Part shown: positions 17,667-25,416 of the stretch, one piece after another
Position numbering within the stretch: the first letter of the stretch is position 1
Layout of the letters: the number at the start of each line of letters is the position of its first letter
Origin: Algoriphagus pacificus
GTDB lineage: Bacteria > Bacteroidota > Bacteroidia > Cytophagales > Cyclobacteriaceae
DNA length: 64,000 bases
Reading direction: 5' to 3'
Assembly (NCBI RefSeq): GCF_017254845.1
Contig: NZ_JAFKCU010000001.1
Span: 1,447,048 to 1,511,047 of the forward strand
The notes under the pieces: generated by a model
The model's database searches: none
Seen by the model: the letters and a program-made list of their open reading frames with translations, nothing else
Told to the model about the DNA's origin: nothing
Translations under genes and position numbers: made by a program

Positions 17667-19754
17667 TTACTGGAGCCAGATTTTTCTGGAAGCTGAGAAT
17701 TTTCCATTTACTTCCAATTGAAGAATATAAAGGGCAGGAGGGAAAAAGCCAGCTTGGATTTCAAGTTCCTTATTCGCCTCAATTTGAATGTTTTCCAGTA
17801 AAACCTGACCCATGGAATTCACCAACCGACCAGTCGCAGGAAGGTTAGAAATTATTTTAATCGGACCATCGCTAGGGTTTGGATAGACCCTGATTTTAAA
17901 TTCTCCTTCACCACCAGGATTTTCAGAACTTTTAGATTTCAAATAAATCAATCCTCCGGCTCTTGTACCCAAAATCAAATCAGGTGTGCCTTCAAAAACA
18001 GGTCGGACCACAGTGATCCAGGTATTTCTACCCAAGCGAGTTGGTAGATTTTGGTTTCCGATTTCGACCAAAATTTCTGATCTCGTGTTCGAATTCATGA
18101 AATCAGAAATCTTTATAAGTTTCCCTAGCTGATCCACTGCAAATAGATCTGGTTTTGGTTTGTTGTAGACAGCCACTGATAGATTTCTATTGGCTGGATT
18201 GTCCACAAAACCTAAAAAATCCTCTTCGATTAGTGTTGAATTCATTGTGGTAAAATCAAGCTCATACAAATCCAAACTTCCGTTTTGAGCAGCCACGAGC
18301 ATCAAGTCTTTTGATTCGTAATTGAAAAATTGGAGAAAGTCCCCTCGGCTGGGATTATAGCCTGAAAAACTGATTGGGAGATATTCAGTTTTTAAGTCGT
18401 TTAGCTCAAATAACTTTTGGGAAGGAATTCCATTGGTTGTAGAAATCCCTGAAATGATGTCATGAAAATCCCCTTGTTTATCTGTGAATAAAATGTTTTG
18501 GGCATCTGTGAGGTTCAGTGCATCCAACAGAGAATTGAGCACTTCGGTCTCTAGGAAAGTACCATCTTCCAAATGAAAAAACGATTGTTTACCTCTGATT
18601 TGGCCATCAATCAGCTTGTTGGAGAGAATGAAAATAGAACCTTCATTTTTATTTCCAATAAATAGAGGTCTGCTGTTTTCTCCTAAATCAATCATTTGAT
18701 TTTGAAGGAAAGGAGAAGTGATTTGTCCTGATTTTTCGAACTTGACTATGGAATTTTCAAAATCAACCCCATAAGTAGCTGCAGTTTCATTTGTGTTTAA
18801 TCCAATGATTAAATCTCCATTGATTTCTTGAGCAGTGTGAAAAATCGGGAACTCTGGAAGTACTCCAAACTCCGGTAATTCACTTGATATTTCAGAGAAA
18901 ATAGGTTGTTCAGTTGTTCCTTTGTTGGGTAAAAAATAAAGCCTTGCACACTCATCTCTGCCAAGCAATAAGTCAGGAATCCCATCTTGATCAAAGTCTT
19001 GATATAATATGCTATGGCCGCCACTGTGTTGAATTTTGGCGTTTTCATCGATTGCGATTCTTAGATCAATGCCGCTACAGGTTCGTCCAACACTGATTTC
19101 ACCGCAGCCACAAAACTCAAAATTTCCCCAATGAGCAACCGGAAAAGCAAAACCGTCTACATCGGGATTGCCTGTTCTGTCTATGCTTGTGTTTTCATAA
19201 AATTCCAGATAATCACCAGAAGCAAAATTGAAAATCACCAAGTCCAAATCCCCGTCACCATCTAAGTCCTGAATCAAAGGTGTATCTAGATTATTGGCTT
19301 GGATGTTACCAGAGCCATCAATTTTCAGGAAGTTTTGGGCAACTTCCCATGAAATCTGGTTTCCAGTTGAAGTGTTTTTGAAAACTTTGATTCCCAAAGC
19401 TGTGGAAGTAAACAGGTCCTTTCGACCATCTTGATCAAAGTCTTTTAATACCAAAAAGCCAGCAATTTCTTCGGGGAAAAAGTAAGAGAGCTCAGGCAAA
19501 TGAGTAAATACTTCTCCATCCTTTTTGTAAACCTGCAATTGTCTGGAATTGATGTCCCAAATAACCCATTCCTCGATTTGATCTCCATCTAGATCGATGT
19601 TTTGGATTTGAGCTGAATTGATTCCTCCTGAAAAAGGAGAGGAGAGCACATTACCCTGTGTTTCCACCGGAGGTGTGTCTGAAAAAGTGTAGACTTCTTG
19701 AGAATATGCGTGAATTGAGAATAGAAATAAAAAGAGAAGTAAAAATATTCGCAT
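17667..19754 (-). CDS. Secreted FG-GAP/VCBS-repeat protein with T9SS C-terminal sorting domain
   Basis: A 695-residue exported protein. It has a signal peptide (about 1-19, ending HAYSQ) and a beta-propeller with calcium-binding FG-GAP/VCBS loops (DLDGDQIEEW, DFDQDGRKDL, DLDGDGDLDL, DFDQDGIPDL). After a proline/glycine linker comes a T9SS type A sorting domain at about residues 625-695 (RVYPNPSDGPIKIIS ... ALYILQLEVNGKFSASRKIW). The sorting domain predicts translocation across the outer membrane by the type IX system and cleavage or anchoring at the surface. The cargo role is unknown; adhesion or binding is likely for this architecture. It is transcribed divergently from murF across a 90-bp gap. 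Confidence 0.85.
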   Translation of the reverse strand: MRIFLLLFLFLFSIHAYSQEVYTFSDTPPVETQGNVLSSPFSGGINSAQIQNIDLDGDQIEEWVIWDINSRQLQVYKKDGEVFTHLPELSYFFPEEIAGFLVLKDFDQDGRKDLFTSTALGIKVFKNTSTGNQISWEVAQNFLKIDGSGNIQANNLDTPLIQDLDGDGDLDLVIFNFASGDYLEFYENTSIDRTGNPDVDGFAFPVAHWGNFEFCGCGEISVGRTCSGIDLRIAIDENAKIQHSGGHSILYQDFDQDGIPDLLLGRDECARLYFLPNKGTTEQPIFSEISSELPEFGVLPEFPIFHTAQEINGDLIIGLNTNETAATYGVDFENSIVKFEKSGQITSPFLQNQMIDLGENSRPLFIGNKNEGSIFILSNKLIDGQIRGKQSFFHLEDGTFLETEVLNSLLDALNLTDAQNILFTDKQGDFHDIISGISTTNGIPSQKLFELNDLKTEYLPISFSGYNPSRGDFLQFFNYESKDLMLVAAQNGSLDLYELDFTTMNSTLIEEDFLGFVDNPANRNLSVAVYNKPKPDLFAVDQLGKLIKISDFMNSNTRSEILVEIGNQNLPTRLGRNTWITVVRPVFEGTPDLILGTRAGGLIYLKSKSSENPGGEGEFKIRVYPNPSDGPIKIISNLPATGRLVNSMGQVLLENIQIEANKELEIQAGFFPPALYILQLEVNGKFSASRKIWLQ

Positions 19755-19844
19755 AAATCAGTTTGAGAAATCTAAAATTAATACGGATGTATCACCTCAA
19801 AGATGTGAATGATTCGTTTATTTTGGGAGTAAAATTCTTTCAAA

Positions 19845-21140
19845 ATGAATATTTCCATTCTCTACGATCTTTTTAAGAAAAGTACAGGAGTCAGCACCGA
19901 TACCCGCAAAATTGAAAAAGGAAACCTCTTTTTTGCCTTGAAAGGGCCAAATTTTGATGCCAATGAATTTGCGCCTAAGGCATTGGAAATGGGGGCTTCA
20001 TTGGTAGTGATCGATGATCCCCAGTATTTTATAGAGGATGATGAACGCTATTTTCTGGCGAAAGATTGCCTGAAAATGCTTCAGGTCTTAGCTAATTATC
20101 ATCGTAGGAAATTGGATATTCCGATCATTGGACTGACAGGTTCAAATGGTAAAACTACTTCCAAGGAATTGCTTAATGCTGTTTTACAAAGGAAATTTAA
20201 GACGGTTGCGACTGTCGGGAATTTGAACAACCATATAGGAGTTCCCTTGACTTTGCTTTCTATCTCAGATGAGGCGGAGTTGGCAATTGTGGAAATGGGA
20301 GCAAATAAGCAGGGTGATATTCAGGAATTGTGTGAAATCGCCGAACCAACACATGGCTTTATCACAAATATTGGGAAAGCACATTTGGAAGGAATGGGAG
20401 GGCCTGAAGGGGTTTTAAAAACCAAGACTGAACTTTTCCAGCATCTCAGAGAAAACAAAGGAACAGTTTTCATCAATTCTCAGGATCCGATTTTATCCAA
20501 TTTGGCCAAACGATTTGAAAATCCGGTTCTGTATCCAGCCAAAGGAGATTTTTGCCAAGTTGATTTTGTGGAAGCAAACCCATTTGTCAAGTTTTCGATT
20601 GAAGGGAAAGAAGAAGTCTATTTAAGTTCCTTGATAGGAGCCTACAATTTTGGAAACATTGCAACAGCTTTGACAGTGGGAAAATTCTTTGGTGTTTCTA
20701 TGGCTGACGCTGTCCAAGCTGTCGTTTCCTACAAGCCATCCAATATGCGTTCTCAGTTGATTGAAAAGCGCAGCAACCTGATAATTTTAGATGCCTACAA
20801 TGCCAATCCATCCAGCATGGAAGTCGCTATCCGGACTTTCGGAAATATGACTGGCAAAAAGCATAAAATGATCATTTTAGGGGATATGTTCGAATTGGGA
20901 GATCATGCGGAGGCTGAGCATGCCAAGTTGGGAGAAATAGTCAGCGAGTACGAAATTGATAAAGTTTGTTTCACCGGAAAGCTGATTGCCTCAGCTTTGA
21001 CCAAAGCGCCTAAAGCCTTGTATTTTCCTGATCCTTTTTCCTTTAGAAACTGGCTTCAGGATAGCAATTTGGAAGATTATCTCATCCTGATCAAAGGAAG
21101 CAGAGGGATGAAATTGGAGGGATTGGTTGACTTCATTTAA
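19845..21140 (+). CDS. murF: UDP-N-acetylmuramoyl-tripeptide--D-alanyl-D-alanine ligase
   Basis: A 431-residue cytoplasmic Mur ligase that adds D-Ala-D-Ala to the UDP-MurNAc-tripeptide, the last cytoplasmic step of peptidoglycan precursor assembly. The N-terminal MurF substrate domain is present (STDTRKIEKGNLFFALKGPN). The ATP-binding loop is at about residues 97-106 (GLTGSNGKTTSKE). The central-domain signature is LAIVEMGANKQGDI, followed by the ITNIGKAHLEGMGG motif. The C-terminal domain carries LDAYNANPSSMEVA and LGDMFELGD. The length is normal. The other mur/dcw genes are not nearby, so murF is detached from the cell-wall cluster here. Confidence 0.95.
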   Translation: MNISILYDLFKKSTGVSTDTRKIEKGNLFFALKGPNFDANEFAPKALEMGASLVVIDDPQYFIEDDERYFLAKDCLKMLQVLANYHRRKLDIPIIGLTGSNGKTTSKELLNAVLQRKFKTVATVGNLNNHIGVPLTLLSISDEAELAIVEMGANKQGDIQELCEIAEPTHGFITNIGKAHLEGMGGPEGVLKTKTELFQHLRENKGTVFINSQDPILSNLAKRFENPVLYPAKGDFCQVDFVEANPFVKFSIEGKEEVYLSSLIGAYNFGNIATALTVGKFFGVSMADAVQAVVSYKPSNMRSQLIEKRSNLIILDAYNANPSSMEVAIRTFGNMTGKKHKMIILGDMFELGDHAEAEHAKLGEIVSEYEIDKVCFTGKLIASALTKAPKALYFPDPFSFRNWLQDSNLEDYLILIKGSRGMKLEGLVDFI

Positions 21141-21192
21141 ACCAAAATCTTTTTCTTACAGTTATCAAAATTCAACATTAACAGTATTCTGA

Positions 21193-21870
21193 ATGAGACC
21201 TTACCTGAAATTTCTCTCTGAGCTAGCCGAAAACAATCATAAAGAATGGATGGATGCCAATAAAAAATGGTATTTGGAATGTAAGGAAGAGTTTCTGGAG
21301 GATGTCGGTGTTATTTTAAAAGGATTAGCAGAATGGGAGCCGGCTTTTGAGGCCTTTAAGCCAAAAGACTGTGTGTTTCGCCAAAATAGAGATGTGAGAT
21401 TCTCCGCAAACAAAGACCCCTACAAAACCAATTTTGCAGCATATTTTTCACCGAAAGGAAAGAAATCCGAAGGTCCTGGATATTACCTACATGTTCAGCT
21501 GGGACAGTCATTTATCGGAGGTGGAATCTGGATGCCTCAAGGGGAAACCTTGAAAAAGAACAGGAAGGAAATTGATTATTCAGGCGGGGAGTTGAAGAAA
21601 ATTGAAGATGAGAAAGATTTTAAAAAGACTTTTGGTGAAATCCAAGGTGAAAAGCTCAAAACCAGCCCAAGGGATTTTGAAGCAGACCATGAATACATTG
21701 AATACCTCAAACTGAAAAGCTTTACTGTTACGACAGCATTGAAAGATAAGGAAATAGAAAGCGGCCAATTTATTCAGCTGGCGCTATCTGGATTCCGTAC
21801 GATGCGTCCTTTTCAGGATTTTTTGACCAAAGCAGTTGAAGATGTGGAGGATGGATCTGGGATTTTATAG
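21193..21870 (+). CDS. DUF2461 family protein
   Basis: A 225-residue cytoplasmic protein with the hallmarks of DUF2461 (TIGR02453). The start PYLKFLSELAENNHKEWMDA is the typical 'F-L-x-x-L-x-x-N-N-x-x-E-W' opening. It is followed by RQNRDVRFSANKDPYKTNF and YYLHVQLGQSFIGGGIWMP. The length matches the family. No catalytic function is established for it. It follows murF by 52 bp on the same strand and could be co-transcribed. Its last 6 bp overlap the convergent HAD phosphatase gene tail to tail. Confidence 0.88.
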   Translation: MRPYLKFLSELAENNHKEWMDANKKWYLECKEEFLEDVGVILKGLAEWEPAFEAFKPKDCVFRQNRDVRFSANKDPYKTNFAAYFSPKGKKSEGPGYYLHVQLGQSFIGGGIWMPQGETLKKNRKEIDYSGGELKKIEDEKDFKKTFGEIQGEKLKTSPRDFEADHEYIEYLKLKSFTVTTALKDKEIESGQFIQLALSGFRTMRPFQDFLTKAVEDVEDGSGIL

Positions 21871-22674
21871 GAACAATTTCTCCAAAGTTACAGCCACTCC
21901 ATCTTCCTTATTTGTCAAGGTAATTTCCTTTGCAACTGCTTTCACTTCTGGCCTAGCGTTGGCAACTGCCACACCCAAACCTACGGATTGCAAGAGGTCG
22001 ATATCATTGTAATTGTCTCCAAATGCGACCACTGATTCCATACCGAAATCAAATGAATGATCCAGAATTCTCTTTAAACCCGTGGCTTTCGAAATAGCTT
22101 TTGGGGCGATTTCAAGATAGTTATCATTGGATCGATAGAGGTGGAGGTCTTTGGCATGCTCAAAATGGAGTTCCCCGAAAAGCCAGGAGATTTCCTGAGA
22201 TTCTCCCATGCACATAACTTTGTGCGCGCCAGAGTTATCTTTGGACCAAAGGGATAATACCTCGGAACTTGGAAGCCAAGTACAAAAGGTTTTGGTGTTT
22301 CTTATTTCCCTTTGGGACCAGTAATCATCTTTTTCTTCATACCAATCTTCTCCTTGGTATAGACTCACATGGATTTCGGTATTTTTTGTAAGCGAAAGAA
22401 TTTTTGAAACGAGTTGCAATGGAATGCTAACAGAATCCAGAACTTCACCATTTCCTCCTAAAACGAAACCACCGTTGTAGGCAATAAGAGGTTGGTTAAT
22501 TTTACCTAGGTCTTGGACCAAATGTCTCATCGCATTCGGCATTCTGGAACTGGCCAAAATAACTGGAAAATCCACAGGGAAAGTACTGACTACTCGTTTG
22601 AGTCGAGCAGATAAATCACGTTCAGAATTGAGGAGGGTGCCGTCAATGTCCGAACAGAAAGCTTTTATTTTCAT
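21865..22674 (-). CDS. Cof-type HAD-IIB phosphatase
   Basis: A 269-residue cytoplasmic HAD hydrolase of the Cof/IIB subfamily. Motif I is DIDGTLLNS at about residue 9, with the nucleophilic and acid aspartates. Motif II is VILASSRMPN, the motif III lysine is in PKAISKATGLKRIL, and motif IV is VVAFGDNYNDIDLLQSVGLG. The IIB cap lies between about residues 85 and 190. The family dephosphorylates sugar phosphates, pyridoxal phosphate or flavin mononucleotide precursors; the substrate cannot be told from sequence. The stop overlaps the end of the DUF2461 gene by 6 bp, with no room for a terminator between them. Confidence 0.9.
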   Translation of the reverse strand: MKIKAFCSDIDGTLLNSERDLSARLKRVVSTFPVDFPVILASSRMPNAMRHLVQDLGKINQPLIAYNGGFVLGGNGEVLDSVSIPLQLVSKILSLTKNTEIHVSLYQGEDWYEEKDDYWSQREIRNTKTFCTWLPSSEVLSLWSKDNSGAHKVMCMGESQEISWLFGELHFEHAKDLHLYRSNDNYLEIAPKAISKATGLKRILDHSFDFGMESVVAFGDNYNDIDLLQSVGLGVAVANARPEVKAVAKEITLTNKEDGVAVTLEKLFL

Positions 22675-22762
22675 TTGCTTATTGTCGTATTTAATTGGTC
22701 TAATAGAACTTAGAAGGACAAATGATCAATTTTTTTGTCGCTCTCATTCCAGCTCGATTTAA

Positions 22763-23035
22763 TTAATCGAATTCTGACCAGTCTATTTCATCCGCAAAAT
22801 TGGTGAAAAAACTAAAGCCAATTATTGCTATGAATATTATTACTGAAGCAAAAATAATAAGTCTCACGATCAACTCAGCTTTTGCCCAATTCGCTTTATC
22901 TGGATCTGTATTAGTATCCACTGCCCAAACTATGAGCATGATAAAACCAATCAAAGGAAGTCTTTTGATGACCACTGCAATAATCCAATCTCCCAGAGTC
23001 ATGGGTGGTTTTTTGTATTCAGGTGGCATTTCCAT
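22763..23035 (-). CDS. Small two-helix membrane protein
   Basis: A 90-residue protein with two hydrophobic helices: about 20-42 (IKRLPLIGFIMLIVWAVD) and 55-77 (LIVRLIIFASVIIFIAIIGF). A conserved-looking linker joins them (DTNTDPDKANWAKAELI). The tail is acidic (ADEIDWSEFD). The 'P-P-M-T-L-G-D-W ... A-x-x-x-x-x-x-P-x-K-x-N-W-A-K-A' layout recurs in small membrane proteins of Firmicutes and Bacteroidetes of unknown function, so I think this is a real gene. It lies 17 bp downstream of a lipoprotein gene on the same strand, probably in one transcript with it. Confidence 0.65.
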   Translation of the reverse strand: MEMPPEYKKPPMTLGDWIIAVVIKRLPLIGFIMLIVWAVDTNTDPDKANWAKAELIVRLIIFASVIIFIAIIGFSFFTNFADEIDWSEFD

Positions 23036-23052
23036 AGTGGGGGTAGATTAAG

Positions 23053-23487
23053 TTAAAAGTCTTTAGTTTCGAACGTATATTCTTGCATGGCCATATTTTC
23101 TGGATTATTGGGGTCAGTTTGAATAAACTGAACGGTGATTTCACGGTAATTTTCAGAATTTTCAAAGTCAGCCAAATAGATTTCAGCACATTTTCTTGCT
23201 AGAATTTCCGGTTGATTTCCAAGTTTTACCGGGTCGCCATTTTCTAATTTAAGAAAAATAGTTGATTCAGTATGGTCATCTACAGTGGAACTATTCAACG
23301 CTACACTCATCCCTCTAAAATCTCCTAGTGCACGGATCTCCTCCGAAGGCATAAAACCTTCTCCCATCATACTTTCCATACCTTTCATCGCAAATTTTGC
23401 AATATTTTCAGGATTGCAGGAGCAAGAGGATAGGAGTGAAATGGAAAAAAATAACAGGAAAAAAAAGGCGAATTGTCTTCGAATCAT
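23053..23487 (-). CDS. Lipoprotein of unknown function
   Basis: I choose ATG 23487 because it opens directly into a lipoprotein signal (RRQFAFFFLLFFSISLLSSC), with the modified cysteine in LLSSC. The longer start at 23532 would add 15 polar residues and overlap the upstream gene. The mature protein of about 120 residues is acidic, with no recognised domain; it may fold as a small alpha/beta sandwich (TIFLKLENGDPVKLG, YREITVQFIQTDPNN). It belongs to a run of three minus-strand genes (23971 to 22763) that all encode small envelope proteins. Function unknown. Confidence 0.65.
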   Translation of the reverse strand: MIRRQFAFFFLLFFSISLLSSCSCNPENIAKFAMKGMESMMGEGFMPSEEIRALGDFRGMSVALNSSTVDDHTESTIFLKLENGDPVKLGNQPEILARKCAEIYLADFENSENYREITVQFIQTDPNNPENMAMQEYTFETKDF

Positions 23488-23512
23488 AGCTGATTTTTTA
23501 GACAAGATACAA

Positions 23513-23971
23513 TTACTCTTCTTCCTTATCAACCTGTAGAATTACAGTATAATCTTTTTCTGTGTAGGATTTTGTGGTATTTGGATAAGGCGTAACATCC
23601 ACTAGTTTGAAAAGATATCCCATAAATGAAACTTCTGAAGGGATATTGTTGAAAGGAGGGTAACTGCTTAAAGAAAATTTTTCTTCAGTTCCGTTAACTG
23701 CAATAACTACTTCCAATTCTACAACTCCTTGCCAAATACATTGGACATTTTCAGGACATCTTGAATCCCCGAGGATTTTAGAAAAAGTAATCGAAATTGG
23801 TTCTGTGCAAAAATTGATTGTGCTTTTGAAATCTATTTCAGCTGGATTTCCAAGTTGGTAGTCCGTACAAGGAGATTCTCCTTGACAGGAAGTAGTCATT
23901 AGAGGAAATAAAGGCAAATAAATCAAAAGGAGGAACCAATGATTCAGCGGAGTTTTATGATTTGTTTTCAT
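23513..23971 (-). CDS. Lipoprotein of unknown function
   Basis: A 152-residue predicted lipoprotein. Its hydrophobic N-terminus (LLLIYLPLFPLMTTSC) ends at a lipobox cysteine near residue 29. The mature part has four cysteines (CQGESPC, FCTEPI, SRCPENVQCIWQGV) that could form disulfides. It also has a stretch of beta-strands typical of small periplasmic beta-sandwich proteins. The segment DSRCPENVQCIWQGVVELEV is a recurrent signature in Bacteroidetes lipoproteins of unknown function. It heads the three-gene run of small envelope proteins. It does not resemble a binding protein of any transporter. Confidence 0.65.
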   Translation of the reverse strand: MKTNHKTPLNHWFLLLIYLPLFPLMTTSCQGESPCTDYQLGNPAEIDFKSTINFCTEPISITFSKILGDSRCPENVQCIWQGVVELEVVIAVNGTEEKFSLSSYPPFNNIPSEVSFMGYLFKLVDVTPYPNTTKSYTEKDYTVILQVDKEEE

Positions 23972-24123
23972 TGCTATTAGGACGCAAGAAATAAAATAAA
24001 TGCAACAAAAATCATTTTCTCAGATTCTGAAAATCAGGGAATTCCTATATTTTTTTTAGAAATCAATCCTGAGGAATAAAAAAAGCCTCACATTTCTGTG
24101 AAGCACTTAAGTGGAGAATAACG

Positions 24124-24144
24124 GTCCACGATAGCTATCGGGAC
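24124..24144. repeat. Palindrome inserted in the T-loop remnant, distal copy
   Basis: GTCCACGATAGCTATCGGGAC: the arms GTCC/GGAC and CGATAG/CTATCG pair with one bulged base. Together with the flanking AACGG and CCGTT of the former T-stem, it makes a long imperfect hairpin (24120-24152). It resembles a REP-like dispersed palindrome, and I saw it only in this array within the window. Confidence 0.7.
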
Positions 24145-24226
24145 GAACCGTTGACCAAAGAAAGTTTTTAAGGTAGAAAACAAAAAAGCCTCACATTTCT
24201 GTGAAGCTTTTACGTGGAGAATAACG

Positions 24227-24247
24227 GTCCGCGATAGCTATCGGGAC
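24227..24247. repeat. Palindrome inserted in the T-loop remnant, proximal copy
   Basis: GTCCGCGATAGCTATCGGGAC: same element as at 24124-24144, exactly 103 bp away, differing by one base (G instead of A at the fifth position). The extended hairpin spans 24223-24255. Confidence 0.7.
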
Positions 24248-24284
24248 GAACCGTTGACCAAAGAAAGTTTTTAAGGTAGAAAAC

Positions 24285-24314
24285 AAAAAAGCCTCACATT
24301 TCTGTGAAGCTTTT
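24285..24314 (-). terminator. Intrinsic terminator of tRNA-Ala
   Basis: Minus strand: GCTTCACA-GAAA-TGTGAGGC then TTTTTT. This is an 8-bp stem with a GNRA tetraloop, 3 nt after the discriminator base. Identical or near-identical hairpins recur in the two repeat copies at 24188-24207 and 24085-24104. Confidence 0.92.
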
Positions 24315-24317
24315 ACG

Positions 24318-24391
24318 TGGAGAATAACGGATTCGAACCGTTGACCTCTACACTGCCAGTGTAGCGCTCTAGCCAACTGAGCTAATCCCCC
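24318..24391 (-). tRNA. tRNA-Ala (anticodon GGC)
   Basis: A complete 74-nt cloverleaf on the minus strand: acceptor GGGGGAT/ATTCTCC, D-arm GCTC/GAGC, anticodon stem CTACA/TGTAG with loop CTGGCAG (anticodon GGC), T-stem AACGG/CCGTT with loop TTCGAAT, and discriminator A. The G3:U70 wobble pair, the main alanine identity element, is present. CCA is not encoded. A consensus promoter lies just upstream and a GNRA-loop terminator just downstream. The 3' third of the gene is duplicated in the adjacent 103-bp tandem array. Confidence 0.97.
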
Positions 24392-24401
24392 AAATGGAGT
24401 G

Positions 24402-24432
24402 CAAATATAGAAAGTGCAGTTAACTGTGCAAA
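24402..24432 (-). promoter_or_regulatory. Promoter of tRNA-Ala
   Basis: On the minus strand, TTTG (24432-24429), a 19-nt spacer and TATATTTG (24409-24402) match the Bacteroidetes sigma-ABfr consensus TTTG-N19-21-TAnnTTTG exactly. The box ends 10 nt before the tRNA 5' end, so the leader is very short. It lies between the recR stop and the tRNA. Confidence 0.85.
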
Positions 24433-24439
24433 CAATTAA

Positions 24440-25060
24440 TTACTCTGACGAATAATTAATTCGGGTCAGAATACTTCTACCTAAAGTTACCTCATCCGTG
24501 TATTCGAGTTCGCCGCCGACAGGAATTCCTCTTGCTATCGTACTTACTTTGATTCCTTTTTCATTTAGCCTTTTTGCTAAATAAAATGAGGTAGTATCAC
24601 CTTCCATCGTGGCACTCAATGCTAAAATGATTTCTTTCACAGAATCTTCTCCAGAGTTCTGAGATGCTCTCTCTATCAGAGATTCAATTTTAAGCTCTTC
24701 TGGACCAATTCCCTGAATAGGAGAAATAACTCCTCCCAATACATGGTATAATCCCTGAAATTGGTTGGTGTTTTCAATGGCCAATACGTCTCTAATATCC
24801 TCTACCACACAAATCACCGTTTTGTCCCTTCGCATACTGGAGCAAATACTGCATTCTTCCCCATCCGAGATATTATGGCAGGTCTTACAGTATTGTATTT
24901 CTTGACGCATTCTGGTCAGTGCCAAAGCTAATGCCTCGGTATGAACTTCATTTTGCTTTAATAAGTGTAGGGCCAGACGCAAAGCAGTCTTTTTTCCAAT
25001 CCCAGGTAGTCTGGAGATTTCGGTGACTGCGTCTTCAATAAGTTTGGAAGGGATGTTCAC
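24440..25060 (-). CDS. recR: Recombination protein RecR
   Basis: A 206-residue cytoplasmic protein of the RecFOR pathway, which loads RecA at single-strand gaps. The N-terminal helix-hairpin-helix is LIEDAVTEISRLPGIGKKTA. The C4 zinc motif is at about residues 58-72 (CKTCHNISDGEECSIC). The Toprim domain begins with KTVICVVEDIRDVLAIE. The Walker-like C-terminal segment is ARGIPVGGELEYTDEVTLGR. The length is standard (about 200). It lies 10 bp downstream of clpS and is probably transcribed with it from the promoter at 25369-25376. The usual partner dnaX/ybaB is not adjacent. Confidence 0.95.
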   Translation of the reverse strand: MNIPSKLIEDAVTEISRLPGIGKKTALRLALHLLKQNEVHTEALALALTRMRQEIQYCKTCHNISDGEECSICSSMRRDKTVICVVEDIRDVLAIENTNQFQGLYHVLGGVISPIQGIGPEELKIESLIERASQNSGEDSVKEIILALSATMEGDTTSFYLAKRLNEKGIKVSTIARGIPVGGELEYTDEVTLGRSILTRINYSSE

Positions 25061-25070
25061 TCAATTCTAT

Positions 25071-25349
25071 TTAAACTATGGCAGCTTGAATTCCGGCATC
25101 TAATATAGCTTCACACATAGGTTTCAGCTCCTCGATGCTCCCTTTTTTTACAGCACATTTTCCTTTGAAGTGGATAATCAAAGTACACTGTTCTGCCTGC
25201 TCAGTTGAGTGCTTGCAAACTTTTACTAAAATGTTTGCGACATGGTCGAAAGTATTGACGTCGTCATTGTAAACAATTAGATCAGAGGAATCTAGGTCAA
25301 CTACCTCTTCCAACAATACTTCTGTTTCTTCTTGATATTGATAAGTCAT
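25071..25349 (-). CDS. clpS: ATP-dependent Clp protease adaptor ClpS
   Basis: A 92-residue adaptor that binds N-degron substrates and delivers them to the ClpAP-type protease. The family core is clear: DLIVYNDDVNTFDHVANIL (the N-D-D-x-x-T hairpin), the helix VCKHSTEQAEQCTLIIHFKG, and GKCAVKKGSIEEL. I choose ATG 25349 over ATG 25364 because the TAATTTTG promoter box at 25369-25376 puts the transcription start at or after the earlier ATG. The short form also has the normal length. It is the first gene of clpS-recR. ClpA is not in the window. Confidence 0.9.
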   Translation of the reverse strand: MTYQYQEETEVLLEEVVDLDSSDLIVYNDDVNTFDHVANILVKVCKHSTEQAEQCTLIIHFKGKCAVKKGSIEELKPMCEAILDAGIQAAIV

Positions 25350-25368
25350 GCTCAATCGATTCATTTTG

Positions 25369-25376
25369 CAAAATTA
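25369..25376 (-). promoter_or_regulatory. -7 box of clpS-recR
   Basis: TAATTTTG on the minus strand fits TAnnTTTG exactly. I found no good TTTG at the expected 19-21 nt upstream, so only the -7 element is supported. Its position decides the clpS start codon (25349 rather than 25364). Confidence 0.6.
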
Positions 25377-25416
25377 ATAATAATAGACAACTTAGCGGCT
25401 AATCCATCCCGCATTT

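Larger units (their letters stand above)
24085..24346. repeat. 103-bp tandem array built from the tRNA-Ala 3' end and its terminator
   Basis: Two full copies (24085-24187 and 24188-24290) and a third partial copy (from 24291) repeat with an exact 103-bp period. The third copy merges into the real tRNA-Ala gene. Each full copy, read on the minus strand, holds a 24-nt spacer and the tRNA variable-loop/T-arm/acceptor 3' sequence. In it, three T-loop bases are replaced by 19 nt containing the palindrome CGATAGCTATCG. A complete terminator hairpin follows. The leftmost copy has drifted by several bases; the two nearest the tRNA agree closely. This is a downstream duplication series of a tRNA 3' end rather than an intact second tRNA. 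Confidence 0.9.

Noticed and set aside
24191-24376. A 61-codon open frame on the minus strand across the tRNA-Ala gene and repeat
   Set aside because: It reads through the tRNA and a duplicated terminator hairpin; there is no coding-like composition, so it is a chance frame.
24085-24391. Possible CRISPR array because of the regular 103-bp repeats
   Set aside because: There are only two full copies, no variable spacers, and the unit is a tRNA-end plus terminator duplication.
24085-24391. Integrated element at the tRNA-Ala gene (integrase, prophage or genomic island)
   Set aside because: The duplicated tRNA end recalls attachment sites, but no integrase or foreign genes lie on either side, so only a relic is possible.
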